Assembly (NCBI GenBank): GCA_031290155.1
Contig: JAITOB010000026.1
Location: 1-39,410 of the forward strand
DNA length: 39,410 bases
Direction of reading: 5' to 3'
From: Endomicrobium sp.
GTDB taxonomy: Bacteria > Elusimicrobiota > Endomicrobiia > Endomicrobiales > Endomicrobiaceae
The translations under genes were made by a program, and so were the position numbers. This document shows positions 1 through 7,350 of this stretch, one piece after another; the first letter of the stretch is position 1; each line of letters opens with the position of its first letter. Below the pieces are notes generated by a model. That model did no database searches, was not told the origin of the DNA, and worked only from the letters and a program-made list of their open reading frames with translations.

Positions 1-177
1 ATGATTTGTTTCGTCAGATTTAATTTCTATTTCTTTTTCTTCTGTAAGCTCTTTTATAATATCTGCAAATCTTTTTGCAGGAATCGTAATCCCTCCTTCT
101 TCTATTATCTCCCCGTTAAGAAAATAAATTACAAAATTGTCAAAATTCGTGTGTACCAGTATAATTTTATTTTTTTA
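1..177 (-). pseudogene. dnaN: DNA polymerase III beta clamp (DnaN-like) fragment, 5'-truncated, runs off left edge
   Basis: Read on the minus strand from about 177 down to base 1, one open frame contains EEGGITIPAKRFADIIKEL followed by an acidic stretch and the residues SDETN. This is the pattern of the first domain of the sliding clamp, where an EEG-x-ITIPAKRF-DIIKELP segment precedes the first long helix. The expected 50 or so N-terminal residues are missing: a stop codon (TAA) lies just upstream in frame, and I find no start or continuation in the other frames before the integrase remnant at 299. The rest of the gene lies outside the window, so it may be a dead copy or a clamp gene cut by rearrangement. 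The family call is fairly good; the pseudogene status rests on the missing start. Confidence 0.5.
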
Positions 178-298
178 CACTAAGAAAAACGTCATATATA
201 TGTTTCTAACAATTTACACGTAAAATCAATGTGTTTTTGAACGATCGGAATTGTAAAAATCGTATGTATTTTATGGTTTTTGGTAGATGTTTGATAGA

Positions 299-965
299 CT
301 AAAATTTAAAATTACCTATTTGCGTATCAAAATAGTTTTCCATTAGATGACTGTAATATTTCTCTGTAATACTTACCGAATAATGTCCTAATATTTTTGA
401 AAGTTCATATATATTCTTTATGTTTCAGTAAATAGTGGGCTGAGAACGTATGCCTGAGACAGTGAGGACGATAGCTGCGGAAACCTAATTTTTTGATTTT
501 CTGCTTGCGTTTTTTAGCTGTTCTAAATATTTCTGAAGATACGGAGGCATTTTTAGTATTCGGAATTTACGGTTTTTGGTTCTGAAATTTGTACTGTTAT
601 CTTCTGGCTTTATGCTTTCAATTTTTATTGTGTCTTTTTCAAAATCCACAAATTCCCAAACAATACTTAATATTTCTGATATTCTTGCTCCGATATAAAA
701 CCCTATGACATTAATTGTTTTCCATATCCCATTCTACAAGTTTGTTGCCAACATTTTTAAGTGTGGTGAGTTTGCGCTTCACCGTTGTATTCGCATTGCC
801 TTTTTTTGCGCGGAAGTAACCGAGATAATTATTTTCTATTATATCCCAGTAGACATTTTTTGTCTAAACCTATCCCGCCTCCTCTGTTTTTATCTTCTTC
901 ATACTTTCCTAATTCTATATCTGCAAGTTTATTATTTTTAGATGAGCGGATTCATTTTTTTATAC
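299..965 (-). pseudogene. Phage-type tyrosine integrase/recombinase, frameshifted
   Basis: Three minus-strand frames join into one tyrosine recombinase. From about 965 to 705 lies a core-binding (SAM-like) N-terminal domain with KNVGNKLVEWDMENN. From about 705 to 490 the catalytic domain starts with IGARISEIL, which carries the first catalytic Arg. Then HCLRHTFSAHYLLK gives the His-x-x-Arg box, and after another shift LGHYSVSITEKYYSHL gives the second His and the Tyr nucleophile, ending at the stop at 299. At least three frameshifts or stops separate the parts, so no full enzyme can be made. It is not the housekeeping Xer gene, which is intact at 34921. The remnant most likely marks a former integrative element; no att site is evident. 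Confidence 0.8.
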
Positions 966-1483
966 TTATATAATGGTTTGCCTTCCGATTGCTTGTCAAT
1001 TAACTTTCATTTATCCTTTAATTAACATTGTTAAAAAACCTATCGCTGCAATAATTATATGTACAATAAAAATAAATGTAAAACAACCGCAGCCATATTC
1101 GCCAAAAAAAAGTAAAAAATAAAATAATCAAAATTACCCAGAACATATATTGCCCCTTTACTTTTTATTTTTGACCATCTATCCCGTAACCGTCATTACG
1201 ATAAATTGAATATCTGCTTCTCAAGGGTATATAATTTTTGTATTCAATATATTAAAAGATACTGTTTTATATCAATTGGCATCATAGATGAATTGAAAAA
1301 CAAGTAGACGGACGAGATAATCAATAAACTTTGTTTTTATTTTTATATTTATGGTATCATAGTGTGTTCGGTATTATCAAATATTTAGAGTAACAAAACT
1401 AGACTTTTTAATTTTTGAAAATTTTCTAGATAAATTTAATTTTATTTAACAATGTTTATTTTTTTAAGGTTACGGAATACTAA
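966..1483. other. 518-bp stretch without a supportable gene
   Basis: No convincing gene is present. On the minus strand near 1010-1160 there are short hydrophobic frames (one contains a run resembling a transmembrane helix ending LTMLIKG) that could be the remains of a small membrane protein, but they are split and I cannot name a family. The last 150 bases are very AT-rich and should hold the dnaQ promoter. A possible -10 (TATCAT, near 1355) lacks a good -35 partner. The ribosome-binding region before the ATG at 1484 is poor, the nearest purine run being AAGG at 1466-1469. Confidence 0.4.
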
Positions 1484-2107
1484 ATGAAATATACGTTTAA
1501 TAATATAAAACCGCTTTCTACAAAATCGCCTGATAATTTGGTTTTTTTAGACATTGAAACTACAGGCCTTGATCCTGTAAAAGGCGCAAAAATAGTTGAA
1601 ATTGCAATGCTTAAACTGCGCAACGGAACTGAAGAGAGATATGAAAGTCTTGTAAACCCTGGCCAGCTGATACCTTTAGTCTGCTCTAGAATCCACTCTA
1701 TTTACGATATTACTGTAAGAGATGCTCCGTCTTTTAACGATATTGCAAAGGATGTGATTTCTTTTATAGGAAACAATACCGTTGTATGTCACAACGCTCC
1801 TTTTGATTTATTTTTTGTTCATAAGGAACTCTATCAGGCTGGAATAACTGTGAAGTATATTTTTTATATAGATACTTTAAAACTCGCAAGACAATATTTC
1901 AATTTCGATTCAAATAGACTTAGCAGCATAGCAGACGGTATAGGTATTGAAGTGAAATTAAGCCACAGAGCTATGGCAGACGTTTTAACGATGTTTTCGG
2001 TTGCAAAATATATATTTGCAAATATGTATAGAAAAGGCATAGATATTATAGGACCTTCGCTATATGAATATAATCCTGCTTTGTCTGCTATCCCCCATAG
2101 TTTCTAA
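1484..2107 (+). CDS. dnaQ: DnaQ-like 3'-5' exonuclease (DEDDh family, Pol III epsilon type)
   Basis: A 207-residue protein with all three exonuclease boxes: Exo I DIETTGL (Asp23, Glu25), Exo II CHNAPFDL (Asp108) and Exo III HRAMAD (His161, Asp166). The His in Exo III puts it in the DEDDh group, together with the epsilon proofreading subunit and the exonuclease domain of PolC. Length fits a stand-alone exonuclease with no polymerase, UvrC-like or helicase fusion. It probably removes 3'-terminal nucleotides from DNA for proofreading or repair; an RNA-processing role like that of RNase T cannot be excluded from sequence. Its last 48 bases overlap the 3' end of the convergent htpX pseudogene. All catalytic residues are present, so it is taken as functional although the surroundings are decaying. 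Confidence 0.85.
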   Translation: MKYTFNNIKPLSTKSPDNLVFLDIETTGLDPVKGAKIVEIAMLKLRNGTEERYESLVNPGQLIPLVCSRIHSIYDITVRDAPSFNDIAKDVISFIGNNTVVCHNAPFDLFFVHKELYQAGITVKYIFYIDTLKLARQYFNFDSNRLSSIADGIGIEVKLSHRAMADVLTMFSVAKYIFANMYRKGIDIIGPSLYEYNPALSAIPHSF

Positions 2108-3057
2108 TGCTTTTATTCTTTCTTCAATAGCCTTGTTTGGCGGAAATCCTGAAATTTTTGAAAAAAGAGTTTTGTTTGTTTTTCAGCAGAGGACTTGCAA
2201 TACATCTCGGCGCAATAGTTTTTTTGTCGTTTAACCGCTGAACTGTGGAATTGCGTGAAATCTTTTTAAAGCATTTATAAGTCCCTGAGAATTTCTTGTT
2301 ATCAAAGCGGCGGTTGCGTCAGCTTGAAATTTTCTTGTACGCGATACCGCAAATTTAATAAGTGCAGCTGACAAATATCTGTATATGTAGAAAGCTCCTG
2401 CAAAAGCAAATAAAAATAGTCGCGTTGTATTATTTTTAGAATTTTTTGTTCTTGCCGTTAATGCGTAACGCAACAGTAATTTCGCTGCGATAGTCGCAAA
2501 ACCTATGCATACGATCATTATAAGCATAAGTCTTAATTCCTGATTCCTGTTTTCTATATGCGCCATAACGCCCTCAAGTTCTGTTTTTTCAAGAGTGTTA
2601 ATAATGCCCCTTTGTTAAAACTATATAAGAATGTTTTGGGTTTCTTCCGGTGTTGCAAAAGCGTTTAACGCATCGTCATTTATTACATAAACTTTTGGGG
2701 TAGGAAGTCCTGCCGTTATAGCTGTATTTTCAACAATACGTATTATTTCGAGAGCGTTTTTAACTGTAAACTCAACTCCCGCGGCTGACAGGATAAAGCT
2801 TTGCCCTGCAGAATAACTTATTAAAATCCATAAAATTGCTATAACTGACACAATCGGCAGCACTTCTGCGGCCAATTGATTTGCAGCGTAAGTGCTGATG
2901 TATAGCTGCAAGGCTGGCCGTTGAATGTTCCTATAATACTCGCTAGTAGAATTACGACGTAAACTATTGCCGTTAGGCTTATAGGAAATAAAATCATAAG
3001 CCATACAGTTTTTCTGGAATTTGAATCGATAAAATCATAAATTGTCGTATTTGGCAT
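2060..3057 (-). pseudogene. htpX: HtpX-like membrane M48 zinc metalloprotease, frameshifted and active site deleted
   Basis: Pieces in several frames rebuild an HtpX-family protease. The N-terminus has IDSNSRKTVWLMILFPISLT and a first membrane helix (from 3057). A middle part carries ENTAITAGLPTPKVYVINDD and LNAFATPEETQ (about 2780-2630). The C-terminal part carries AVSRTRKFQADATAALITR (about 2340) and FPPNKAIEERIKALE (to 2060). Frames change near 2900, 2600 and 2230. The catalytic HExxH helix, normally GVMAHELAHIENR, reads GVMAHIENR: four residues including the catalytic Glu and one zinc-binding His are absent. The start overlaps the stop of lemA as TAATG, so lemA and htpX formed one transcription unit behind the sulfatase gene. 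It cannot encode an active protease. Confidence 0.9.
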
Positions 3058-3632
3058 TAGAATGAAACTTTAACGGGTTTTTTTGCTTCCTGTTCATTTT
3101 CATCAAATTTAAAGAAATCATGTTTTATAAAACCGAACATATTGCCTATGATATTGCTTGGAAACAATTCAAGTTTTGTATTTATTGCAAGAACATTTGA
3201 ATTATAAAATCTGCAGCTTGCCTGTATTTTATTTTCAGTATCCGTTAGTTCTCTCTGAAGTTCTAAAAAATTTCCATTTGCTTTTAGATTAGGGTAATTT
3301 TCAGATAATGCAAAAAGATATTTTCAAGGTTCCAGACAATGCATTTTCAGTTTGAGATTTATTTGCAATGCCGCCTGTTATTCTGCATAGCGTCGTTTCT
3401 TGCTTTTATGACGTCATTGAGAGTATTTTTCCGTGAGCGGCGTAACCTCCTCCCCCCCCTGACAGTCTCAACAAGATTAAGTATTAAATCATAATGTCGC
3501 TTCATCTGCACTTCAATATCGCTCCAGGCTTTTTACTCTGTTTTTAAGTTTTATAAGGTTGTTGTAGATTGAAAGAATATACAATCCTGTAATAATAATT
3601 AACGATATACTAACCATAAATGCTGTTGACAT
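3057..3632 (-). pseudogene. lemA: LemA family protein, frameshifted
   Basis: Starts at ATG 3632 after a GAGGAAG ribosome site, 12 bases behind the sulfatase gene. It encodes an N-terminal membrane anchor, then NNLIKLKNRVK, then in other frames AWSDIEVQMKRHYDL, VIKARND, SENYPNLKANGNFLELQ, ELTDTENKI and FPSNIIGNMFGF, all LemA hallmarks in the right order. At least four frameshifts separate them. One pair lies around an 8-base C tract (3452-3459, G on the coding strand): the conserved GYAAH stretch falls into another frame and returns to the original one a few codons later. LemA is a membrane-anchored coiled-coil protein of unclear role that commonly neighbours HtpX-type proteases. Both members of the pair are dead here. 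Confidence 0.9.
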
Positions 3633-3644
3633 AATTCTTCCTCG

Positions 3645-5633
3645 TTATTTTTGATTTAAATACATATCAGATACTGAAAGCATTGTTTTATAATATTCAA
3701 GCATTATTTTGTGTTCCTGAGTTTCATGTGTTTTATAAAGAGTTTTAGTCTTTGCGTCAAAATTAAAATACAGTATGCCTTCTGTTTCAATATTATACGA
3801 AATAGCTTTGTTGTCCGACAAGATGAGACCCTCGCTGTTAAATGCTATATGTTTTTTTGTATTGTCCAGAAGACTTGTGCCCGCAGCTGTGTATCCTTGC
3901 TTAGAAAGCGATAGATCGTATAAAGTAGGCATTATATCGATATGACTTGCTGCAAGATTTGTGTTAATTTCTTTTTTTAGATTTTTGGGCACGTATATAT
4001 ACATAGGCACGGCATATCTTTTAAATAAATTTTCAGGAGTTGATACGTTAAACTCTCTTAAATTATGATCGCCGGTTATTACGACAATGGTGTTTTCTGC
4101 AAGCCCTGAGTTCTTTACCGCTCTTAAAAATTTCGCCGCTTCCCTGTTTGCAAACTGGTAAGTTTCAAAAATTTTTTTGCCGTATTTTTTTTCATTAGGC
4201 ATCATCTGCAGAATTTCTTTTGGAATTTCAAGTTTTAAAGGTTTATAATACGGCGGCGTTTTATAAGGCGGATGCGTGGCTGTTGACATTGCATAAATAA
4301 ATTTAGGAACCCCGTAATTATTTTTAAGTTCTCTCAAAACAATTTCAAAAAATTGTCCATCATTTATACCCCATTCATGCCTGTATTTATTTTTTATTGA
4401 CCCTTCTCCGTAAATTTCGTCAAAACCCTGAACTTTTAAAAATCCTTCGATTCCGCGCCACGCAAGGCTTCCGCCGTATACTAGTTTTGTCAGGTATCCT
4501 GATTTTTTATAAGGCAGGACTATAGAGCTTGAAAAATTATTAAAAGCTTTTGGGGTCTGCGTAATTTGAATAGAAAAAGGTCTTTGAGGCATATTCAATA
4601 CCGTGGATTCCAGACAGTGTATTGTTATTCTTCCTGCAGCTAAAAAATTGTAGAGTACGGTATCTTCATCAAAATGCTGTTTTAATTCTCCCAGTACATC
4701 AAAGTTATCATTGTTATATAAAATAGGCAGTTCGCCGAAACTTTCTAAAATAATTAATACAACGTTTGGTTTTATTTTTTCGGCTGTCGCATTTTCAATT
4801 GAAACTTTATTGAGTATTGAAAGATTAACGCCACGCTTGTTAATTTTAAGTTTTTCTGCAATATCAAATTTATCATTACTTTGTTCTATTTTTGCCTGAA
4901 CCGCATCCGTAAGCGCATACAGGCTTGTTATAGGAATATCGTTTATAAAAGAGTTTGGAGATATCTGGGTATAAAATTTCCCTAGAGGGAACATTAATAT
5001 CGTTCCGCGCGCAAGGAGGAATGTTAAAAAGGGAACAAGAATAATTATAAATATTTTAAGAAAAATATTAAGCAAAGAAGTATCTATAATACAATTGTTG
5101 GCAGCTAGTTTTTTTGCAGTTGATGAAACAAATTTGTATATAACAAAACTTGAAAATATCAGAATAAGCAAAGCTATGGGGAAACGCCAGTCGCGTATTA
5201 TTGTTTTTATTAAAGAATAAGTATCGTCTGCAAAAAAATCAAAAAATAAAATATTTATATGTTCGCTGAAATATGTGTAAAATCCAAAGTCCACTGCGTT
5301 TATCGATACGATAACAGTAAAAACAATCCAATAATAAATTTTAATAAAGAAAACAGTTTTTTTAAACAATTTTAAATTTCTTATAATTAAAAAAACAGTA
5401 AAAATAATTATAACTAAAGCATTTATATATGCAAGCATTGAAAGGTCAAATCTCATACCTAGTAAAAATGCTTTAAAAATATAGCCGTAAAAGCCTTTCA
5501 ATGAAGAAATATTTTTAAAATAAAAGAAAAAGAATATCCTGTAAATTGTTGTTGCAGCAAATGCCGCAGTATTTAAGGGTATTATTTTAAGCAGACAGTC
5601 AAAGTATTTTTCAAAATTAAATGCTTTTCTCAT
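3645..5633 (-). CDS. LTA synthase / MdoB-type membrane sulfatase-fold phosphoglycerol transferase
   Basis: A 662-residue protein with about five hydrophobic segments in residues 1-220 followed by an extracytoplasmic sulfatase-fold domain. Residues matching the LTA synthase catalytic centre are present: metal-binding Glu297 in VVLIILESFG, nucleophilic Thr337 in AAGRITIHCLEST, and the metal-binding pair Asp522-His523 in VVITGDHN. STATHPPY (about 450-457) is also typical. Enzymes of this family move a phosphoglycerol or phosphoethanolamine group from a phospholipid to a periplasmic glycan or lipid; the acceptor cannot be told here, and in a probably diderm cell MdoB-like osmoregulated-glycan or other envelope modification is more likely than lipoteichoic acid. 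First gene of an operon whose next two members (lemA, htpX) are pseudogenes. No frameshift or missing key residue is seen. Confidence 0.8.
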   Translation of the reverse strand: MRKAFNFEKYFDCLLKIIPLNTAAFAATTIYRIFFFFYFKNISSLKGFYGYIFKAFLLGMRFDLSMLAYINALVIIIFTVFLIIRNLKLFKKTVFFIKIYYWIVFTVIVSINAVDFGFYTYFSEHINILFFDFFADDTYSLIKTIIRDWRFPIALLILIFSSFVIYKFVSSTAKKLAANNCIIDTSLLNIFLKIFIIILVPFLTFLLARGTILMFPLGKFYTQISPNSFINDIPITSLYALTDAVQAKIEQSNDKFDIAEKLKINKRGVNLSILNKVSIENATAEKIKPNVVLIILESFGELPILYNNDNFDVLGELKQHFDEDTVLYNFLAAGRITIHCLESTVLNMPQRPFSIQITQTPKAFNNFSSSIVLPYKKSGYLTKLVYGGSLAWRGIEGFLKVQGFDEIYGEGSIKNKYRHEWGINDGQFFEIVLRELKNNYGVPKFIYAMSTATHPPYKTPPYYKPLKLEIPKEILQMMPNEKKYGKKIFETYQFANREAAKFLRAVKNSGLAENTIVVITGDHNLREFNVSTPENLFKRYAVPMYIYVPKNLKKEINTNLAASHIDIMPTLYDLSLSKQGYTAAGTSLLDNTKKHIAFNSEGLILSDNKAISYNIETEGILYFNFDAKTKTLYKTHETQEHKIMLEYYKTMLSVSDMYLNQK

Positions 5634-5701
5634 ATCATAATCATAAATAATAAAATGCGGACCGCACCGGGATGCTTATATTTTTTATATTTTACATTAA
5701 T

Positions 5702-5730
5702 TTGACTTTTTTATATTTAACGGCTATAAT
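5702..5730 (+). promoter_or_regulatory. Distal sigma70-type promoter upstream of purC
   Basis: TTGACT at 5702-5707 and TATAAT at 5725-5730 are separated by 17 bases, one mismatch from the full consensus. It points toward purC, 250 bases away. Predicted from the motif alone. Confidence 0.5.
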
Positions 5731-5906
5731 TTTAACAGGGTATTTTTATACAATCCACTGAAATACGTTGTATTTGTTAAATCATCTCTTAAAATTTTTC
5801 AAAATTTGTAAGTACATTTAAAGCAATATTTAAATTTTATATTTTCAAGAAATTAAGCGCTGCTTTCTTCTTTTCCTGCATTTGCTTTGGTTATATTTTT
5901 CTAGAA

Positions 5907-5936
5907 TTTTAAGAATTCTTAAAAAAGTGATATAAT
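5907..5936 (+). promoter_or_regulatory. Proximal purC promoter candidate with palindromic operator
   Basis: A TATAAT -10 box lies at 5931-5936, about 45 bases before the purC ATG, with only a weak -35. Immediately upstream, 5907-5924 is a perfect 18-bp palindrome, TTTTAAGAATTCTTAAAA, covering the place where the -35 and spacer would be. A repressor or activator bound there would directly control purine synthesis. In such AT-rich DNA a chance palindrome is possible, so this is a candidate only. A ribosome site AAAGGA at 5967-5972 precedes the purC start. Confidence 0.4.
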
Positions 5937-5980
5937 TTTAAGTATATAAATTGTACAAAGTTTTTTAAAGGAAAATAAAA

Positions 5981-6859
5981 ATGAGCAATCGCGAAGGCAA
6001 TATAGATCTTCCTTTAATTCACGAGGGAAAAGTTAGAGACGTTTACGATTTAGGGCAAAGCTATTTAATTGTAGCTTCTGATAGAATTTCCGCTTTTGAT
6101 TATGTCATTCCTACCATAATTCCGGATAAAGGTAAAATTCTCCATAAACTTTCAATGTTTTGGTTTGATTTTGTTCAAGGCACAATGCCAAATCATATTA
6201 TAACCGGCAGCTTTGATAGTTTTCCTACAATGCTGAAAAAATATGAATATCTGCGCGACAGGTCTATGATAGTAAAAAAAACTAACAGAGTTGATATGGA
6301 GTGTATCGTTAGAGGATATCTTGCCGGGTCAGGGTGGCAAGAGTATAAAAAATCACAGACAGTTTGCGGTATAAAATTATCTGAAGGTCTTAAAGAGTCC
6401 TCAAAGCTGCCCGGAGCTATTTTTACTCCGTCAAGTAAAGAAGAAGGCGGAAAGCACGATGAAAATATTTCTTTTGAAGAAATGCTAAAAAGAGTGGGAC
6501 AAGATACTTCCGAAAGTTTACGGAGAAATTCTCTTAGATTGTATGAAAAGGTAAGCGGATATTCTATTTCAAGAGGAATAATACTTGCAGATACAAAACT
6601 GGAATTTGGTTTCTACGACAGTCAATTGATATTAATAGATGAAATTTTTACTCCGGATTCGTCAAGATTTTGGGAAGCTGGTAAGTATGAAGAAGGCAAA
6701 CCTCAGGACAGTTTAGATAAACAATATGTGAGAGATTATCTTGAGCATATAAAATGGGATAAATCGTCACCGGCCCCGGAACTTCCTAAAGATGTTGTTG
6801 AAAAAACTATGGAAAAATATATCGATGCTTATGAGAAACTGACTGGGAGAAAGTTTTGA
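5981..6859 (+). CDS. purC: Phosphoribosylaminoimidazole-succinocarboxamide synthase (SAICAR synthetase)
   Basis: The 292-residue enzyme joins CAIR and aspartate with ATP to give SAICAR in de novo purine synthesis. The N-terminal nucleotide-binding loop HEGKVRDVYD is at residues 14-23, the DRISAFD segment follows at 34-40, the substrate region VDMECIVRGYLAGSGW at about 104-119, and ILADTKLEFG at 201-210. Length is close to the longer (yeast-like) form of about 300 residues rather than the short 240-residue bacterial form. The ATG follows AAAGGA by 8 bases. It opens the purine operon; its TGA overlaps the ATG of the next gene by one base. Nothing is broken. Purine synthesis kept in a shrinking genome suggests that the host does not fully supply purines or that nucleotides are supplied to it. 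Confidence 0.95.
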   Translation: MSNREGNIDLPLIHEGKVRDVYDLGQSYLIVASDRISAFDYVIPTIIPDKGKILHKLSMFWFDFVQGTMPNHIITGSFDSFPTMLKKYEYLRDRSMIVKKTNRVDMECIVRGYLAGSGWQEYKKSQTVCGIKLSEGLKESSKLPGAIFTPSSKEEGGKHDENISFEEMLKRVGQDTSESLRRNSLRLYEKVSGYSISRGIILADTKLEFGFYDSQLILIDEIFTPDSSRFWEAGKYEEGKPQDSLDKQYVRDYLEHIKWDKSSPAPELPKDVVEKTMEKYIDAYEKLTGRKF

Positions 6860-7350
6860 TGTTTAAGATAGAAATTCTTATGAAAAAGGGCTATAAAAAT
6901 TCACATGGGGAACATATATTGTCCGATATTTGTGGTATCGGCATTAAAAATATAACAAAAGTTGAATATTCGCCGTTATATGTAATTGACGGCGACATAA
7001 GTTCTGTTGAAACTGAAACAATAGCAGCGGAACTGTTAAGTGATAAAATCACTGAGACATATACCGTAAACAGCTGCTCCCAAACGAACTGTGGTCAGTC
7101 ACTGCCGTCAAAACCCGCAATTAATAATTCAATGAACTGCATAGTAGAGGTTTGGTATAAGAAAGGTGTTACCGACACAGTTTCCGGAAGTGTAGTAAAA
7201 GCTGTAAAAGATTTAGGAATTTCAAAGAAAATTGAAGTTAAAACGGGACATAAATATTATTTACACGGTAAAATTTCACAAACAATTTTAAATAAGATAG
7301 TAATAAAATTGCTTGCAAATACATTAATCCAAGAGTACAAAATAAAATGA
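6859..7350 (+). CDS. purS: Tandem PurS-domain protein (FGAM synthase small subunit)
   Basis: The 163-residue protein looks like two PurS folds in a row. The second (about 92-163) has the family pattern VEVWYKKGVTD, then KAVKDLG, K-x-G-HKYYL and a closing ANTLIQEYKI. The first (about 1-70) has the same layout, FKIEILMKKGYKN, then a LSDICGIGIKN turn and ending ITETYTV. PurS is normally about 80 residues and acts as a dimer bridging PurL and PurQ in the FGAM synthase complex, so a covalent tandem would mimic a dimer. A linker with paired Cys residues (about 75-79) joins them. An in-frame TTG lies one codon upstream, but the ATG at 6859 couples better to the purC stop. It sits between purC and purL, overlapping purL by ATGA. 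The call rests on pattern and context because PurS is poorly conserved. Confidence 0.75.
   Translation: MFKIEILMKKGYKNSHGEHILSDICGIGIKNITKVEYSPLYVIDGDISSVETETIAAELLSDKITETYTVNSCSQTNCGQSLPSKPAINNSMNCIVEVWYKKGVTDTVSGSVVKAVKDLGISKKIEVKTGHKYYLHGKISQTILNKIVIKLLANTLIQEYKIK

Larger units (their letters stand above)
5634..5980. promoter_or_regulatory. Divergent control region between the sulfatase gene and purC
   Basis: A 347-base intergenic region, very AT-rich except for a short GC-rich stretch at about 5656-5672. It holds two rightward promoter candidates (described separately) and an 18-bp palindrome. A transcript from the distal promoter would have a leader of about 245 bases, long enough for an attenuator or riboswitch, but I do not see the conserved loops of the purine riboswitch. 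No clear leftward promoter for the sulfatase gene was found. Confidence 0.45.

Noticed and set aside
705-973. Plus-strand frames of 62 and 78 codons
   Set aside because: They are the complement of the integrase N-terminal domain on the minus strand.
5737-5980. Possible purine riboswitch in the long purC leader
   Set aside because: The conserved loop and junction bases of the purine aptamer (including the CCTGT-type segment) cannot be found, and the leader is almost pure AT.
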